This document shows, in pieces, positions 61,812 through 64,000 of a stretch of 64,000 nt of DNA; position 1 is the stretch's first letter; the number at the start of each line of letters is the position of its first letter. The translations under genes and the position numbers were made by a program. A model generated the notes under the pieces. It saw only the letters and a program-made list of their open reading frames with translations. It ran no database searches and had not been told where the DNA came from. This DNA is from Echinostoma caproni (taxonomy: Eukaryota > Platyhelminthes > Trematoda > Plagiorchiida > Echinostomatidae), in NCBI GenBank assembly GCA_900618425.1, contig UZAN01039526.1, positions 79,683-143,682 of the forward strand, read 5' to 3'.

Positions 61812-62392
61812 CATCGTACAGCGAAATACAGCGAAGCGAACTTCGCTGATCGCTGCCAAACTCGCAATGCATACAAGGTTAGTAGTAAAATTTAGAGGGG
61901 AAGGGATTGGATCTATTTTGAGGGAGGGAGAAGGTGAGCCCCTATGGTCAACACACAGTACGCAACGAACTCTGCATACATACCGATTCAAGCATTCTGA
62001 CCTGATAAGAGACGACAAGAACTAAGGAAGGATTATTCGGATCAACGGATGTTTCGAATGGTACCTGCCCAGGCAAGACAATCCGAGGTGAAGCACAAAC
62101 AAAAAGAAATGCAACTTTTCGTCCAAAGACGAGTTCAAACTGCTCGATGTCCGACTTGGTGGCCATCATCATCATCATCATCATCGAACAGCGAAATACA
62201 GTGAAGCAAACTGCACTGATCGCTGCCAAACCTGCAATGCATACAAAATTATTGGTAAAATTTAAGGTGCACAGGGATTGGACCTATTTTGAGGGAGGGA
62301 GAAGGTGAACCACTATGGTTAACACACAGTGCACTGCATACATACCGCTTCAAGCGGTCTGGCCTGATAAGAAACGACAAGAAAGCCACTGC
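61812..62392 (+). repeat. Direct duplication of about 210 bp, 370 bp apart
   Basis: Positions 61812-62023 (CATCGTACAGCGAAATACAG, GATCGCTGCCAAACTCGCAA, AGGGATTGGATCTATTTTGA and so on) match 62182-62392 at roughly 85-90 percent by eye. The second copy is immediately preceded by a (CAT)7 run (62164-62185) and the first by a decayed ATC/CAT stretch (61806-61814), so the duplicated unit seems to include the microsatellite. No protein-coding frame is convincing in either copy. Confidence 0.8.
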
Positions 62393-63051
62393 TGTCGGTT
62401 CGCTGTCATATCCTTCAATGTCTCCAACCAATCGGCTGTGGAGTCCTTCGGACCCCAACCTGGAAGGCAACTTGGTGGTGCTAATGCACGTCAGTATTCT
62501 TCATGTTGTTTATCTCCCTCCAATTAGTAGCCGGAGTGCGGCCCTTATTAGATGCAAGCAACTCAGTGGAACCATAAGTAAACGTTTGAAATTGTTCAGT
62601 AGGAAACTGGTGGGTTCTTCATTGAGAGGTGTTACCAAAACCAGAGACCCCAACATCCTTGTCAGTTAAGGAACCCGTCACAATATATTTGCCCTGTTCT
62701 ATAAACCATCTATCACGACAGTTCACGATGAAGAGACAGTACTTTGATTGGTGACGTGTAGTACAACTCTGACTAAGAGAAAATGGGGATAGGTGTCCTG
62801 GGTCATGATTGGTGACTCGTTACACCTCGCGAAATGCTCGTAGACTAATAACCTCCCCAATTCTCTGCATTCACGTGCTGGTGTCTCCCACCGAACTGAG
62901 GAATAAAGATCAACATCCTGGGATATATCTATTAGTGGTATGGTTTTTGACTGAATCAATCAAATCGTGACACAGATGTTCAAGAAAATGGAAACGAACG
63001 TAAGCGTGAGGGGGATAAAAATGAAGAAATAACTGTGGTGAATCACAGGTA
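62393..63051. other. No gene recognised
   Basis: Short frames only. Nothing with a recognisable family or RNA structure was found. Confidence 0.45.
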
Positions 63052-63310
63052 GGCGGTGATGGTGCAGTGATTTAATCACTGTCGCAGGCGTACTTTGGAC
63101 CTATGGTCAGAGGTTTAAGCCCCGCCACCGCCACCCAAATTTGGTGGTAGGCAGCTTTGCTGTCGTCCAGTTCAATACCATACCTAACCTGGCGGGGCCT
63201 TTGTGGTCCCGGGGCTTAGGCTATCGGTTACCATCAATGAACAGCAGGTCCTCGTAACTATGGGGTTTACCTCGTCTGCTGTTCATCGCACGGTGTGTAA
63301 TAAAAAAAGG
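63052..63310 (+). mobile_element. tRNA-headed SINE, family 3, plus-strand copy
   Basis: It starts TAGGCGGTGATGGTGCAGTG (A-box region), with B-box-like AGGTTTAAGCCCCGCCACC, then ACCCAAATTTGGTGGTAGGC. It has a GC-rich body and a conserved terminal hairpin, with arms ATGAACAGCAG at 63237-63247 and CTGCTGTTCAT at 63276-63286. It ends TGTGTAATAAAAAAAGG. It matches the copy at 57060-57335. It abuts an RTE-like fragment directly, which may mean a shared 3' end or an insertion. Confidence 0.8.
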
Positions 63311-63319
63311 CACTTCATC

Positions 63320-64000
63320 GGCAGCGATCACAATGAAATACGACGAGCAACGAGTCGAAACCTCAACGTAAGCCTACGCAGAGACCACGGGATCTGGTGG
63401 ACTCAAAGCGCGATAGAGATGGAACGTGCTGCCGCCATGGGAAACTACCGTAAGCTGTTCCATCTCATCCGGGTCACCGGTAGGAGAGCCTTGGGTGTGA
63501 GCGAAACTGTCTGCGAAGTTGACGGTTTGCCCATTCACAATCAACAGTGACGTCTTGCACGCTGGGCGAAGCCCTTCAAAGCAGTTTAGCTGGCCACCAG
63601 CGTCAGCTCCTCACAGCTATTCCGGCACACGTCCCATGGTCTATCACAACAGACTCACCTTCTGAGGCGGAAAACTGGTTCAAGACTGGCAGGAGCCTGT
63701 GTCTGCACTCACCTTCTGTGGTGATCAGCTAGAAGTAGTTGGGAGCCTCAAGTACCTCGGGAGCTTGATCGCAGCTGGTGATGGTGTTGGGGACGAGATC
63801 ACATCACGAATAGCGAAAGTTAGAGCAGCTTTCGCCAACCTAAGACACTTGTGGCGCCGCCATGACATCCGACTGTCCCTTAAGGGAAGAGTGTACAGCG
63901 CCGCAGTTCGTAGTGTTTTGCTTTACGGTTGCGAGACCTGGTCTCTCTGAGCGGAGGATGCTAATCGACTTTCTCTATTCCACCACCGATATATATATAT
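63320..64000 (+). mobile_element. RTE-like element, second subfamily, RT core deleted
   Basis: The first block (63330-63550) reads IRRATSRNLNVSLRRDHGIW, AAAMGNYRKLFHLIRVTGR and VCEVDGLPIHNQQ, which lies between endonuclease and reverse transcriptase in RTE-type proteins. After broken sequence the second block (63699-63950) reads ALTFCGDQLEVVGSLKYLGS, IAKVRAAFANLRHLWRRHD and AVRSVLLYGCETWSL, the thumb region. The catalytic palm that should separate them is missing, so the copy carries an internal deletion around 63600-63690. A TGA follows ETWSL. The element may extend past the window end, where a (TA)n run begins at about 63990. Confidence 0.8.

Noticed and set aside
1..64000. CRISPR arrays, operons or prokaryotic promoters
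   Set aside because: No regularly spaced short direct repeats and no closely packed co-directional genes; the window is eukaryotic in character.

Overview
This window looks like AT-rich, repeat-laden nuclear DNA of an invertebrate, most probably a flatworm and plausibly a digenean trematode. That is an inference from three things: one mitochondrial metazoan gene that begins at a splice acceptor, no compact prokaryotic gene layout, and a mix of CR1-like, RTE-like, Penelope-like and Gypsy-like elements plus a tRNA-headed SINE carrying a hammerhead ribozyme. The last combination is well known from schistosome Sm-alpha repeats. No species can be named from the sequence alone.

Host gene content is minimal. 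The only convincing host gene is DLST (dihydrolipoyl succinyltransferase, E2 of 2-oxoglutarate dehydrogenase). One large terminal exon on the minus strand (57922-59101) encodes the whole lipoyl domain, linker and catalytic domain. The start of the mitochondrial presequence must lie on exon(s) at higher coordinates that I could not identify.

Layout: 1-10 kb holds mostly featureless DNA, a small perfect hairpin (1799-1856), a decayed CR1-like fragment (2.3-3.15 kb), a Penelope-like 3' fragment with a GIY-YIG domain (5.1-5.8 kb) and a non-LTR fragment (6.3-7.26 kb, minus). 10.4-13 kb is CR1-like copy A. 16.5-16.9 kb is a fold-back element. 22.1-22.6 and 24.3-27.4 kb are two minus-strand CR1-like copies, the second interrupted by a Penelope-like fragment. 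27.4-27.8 kb is the first hammerhead SINE composite. 28.8-31.2 kb is a patchwork of SINE, RTE and non-LTR pieces and a small inverted-repeat element. 31.9-34.8 kb is CR1-like copy B. 36.8-40.2 kb is a 5'-truncated Gypsy element with an assembly gap. 40.6-43.7 kb holds a second SINE family, the second hammerhead SINE composite and a nearly perfect 250-bp inverted repeat. 47.5-51.2 kb is another patchwork ending in CR1-like copy D. 57-59 kb has a third SINE family and DLST. 60.2-64 kb has non-LTR fragments, a direct duplication and a second RTE subfamily.

The most interesting signal is the short element present at 27.4 and 41.9 kb. It has a tRNA-like head with A and B boxes, then a hammerhead ribozyme, then a tail that also occurs in inverted orientation on the other side of the head. 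At both sites this makes a head-to-head inverted composite with a shared linker. Each copy carries private defects in the ribozyme, but the two together specify a complete type I hammerhead. All autonomous elements seen here are truncated or broken.
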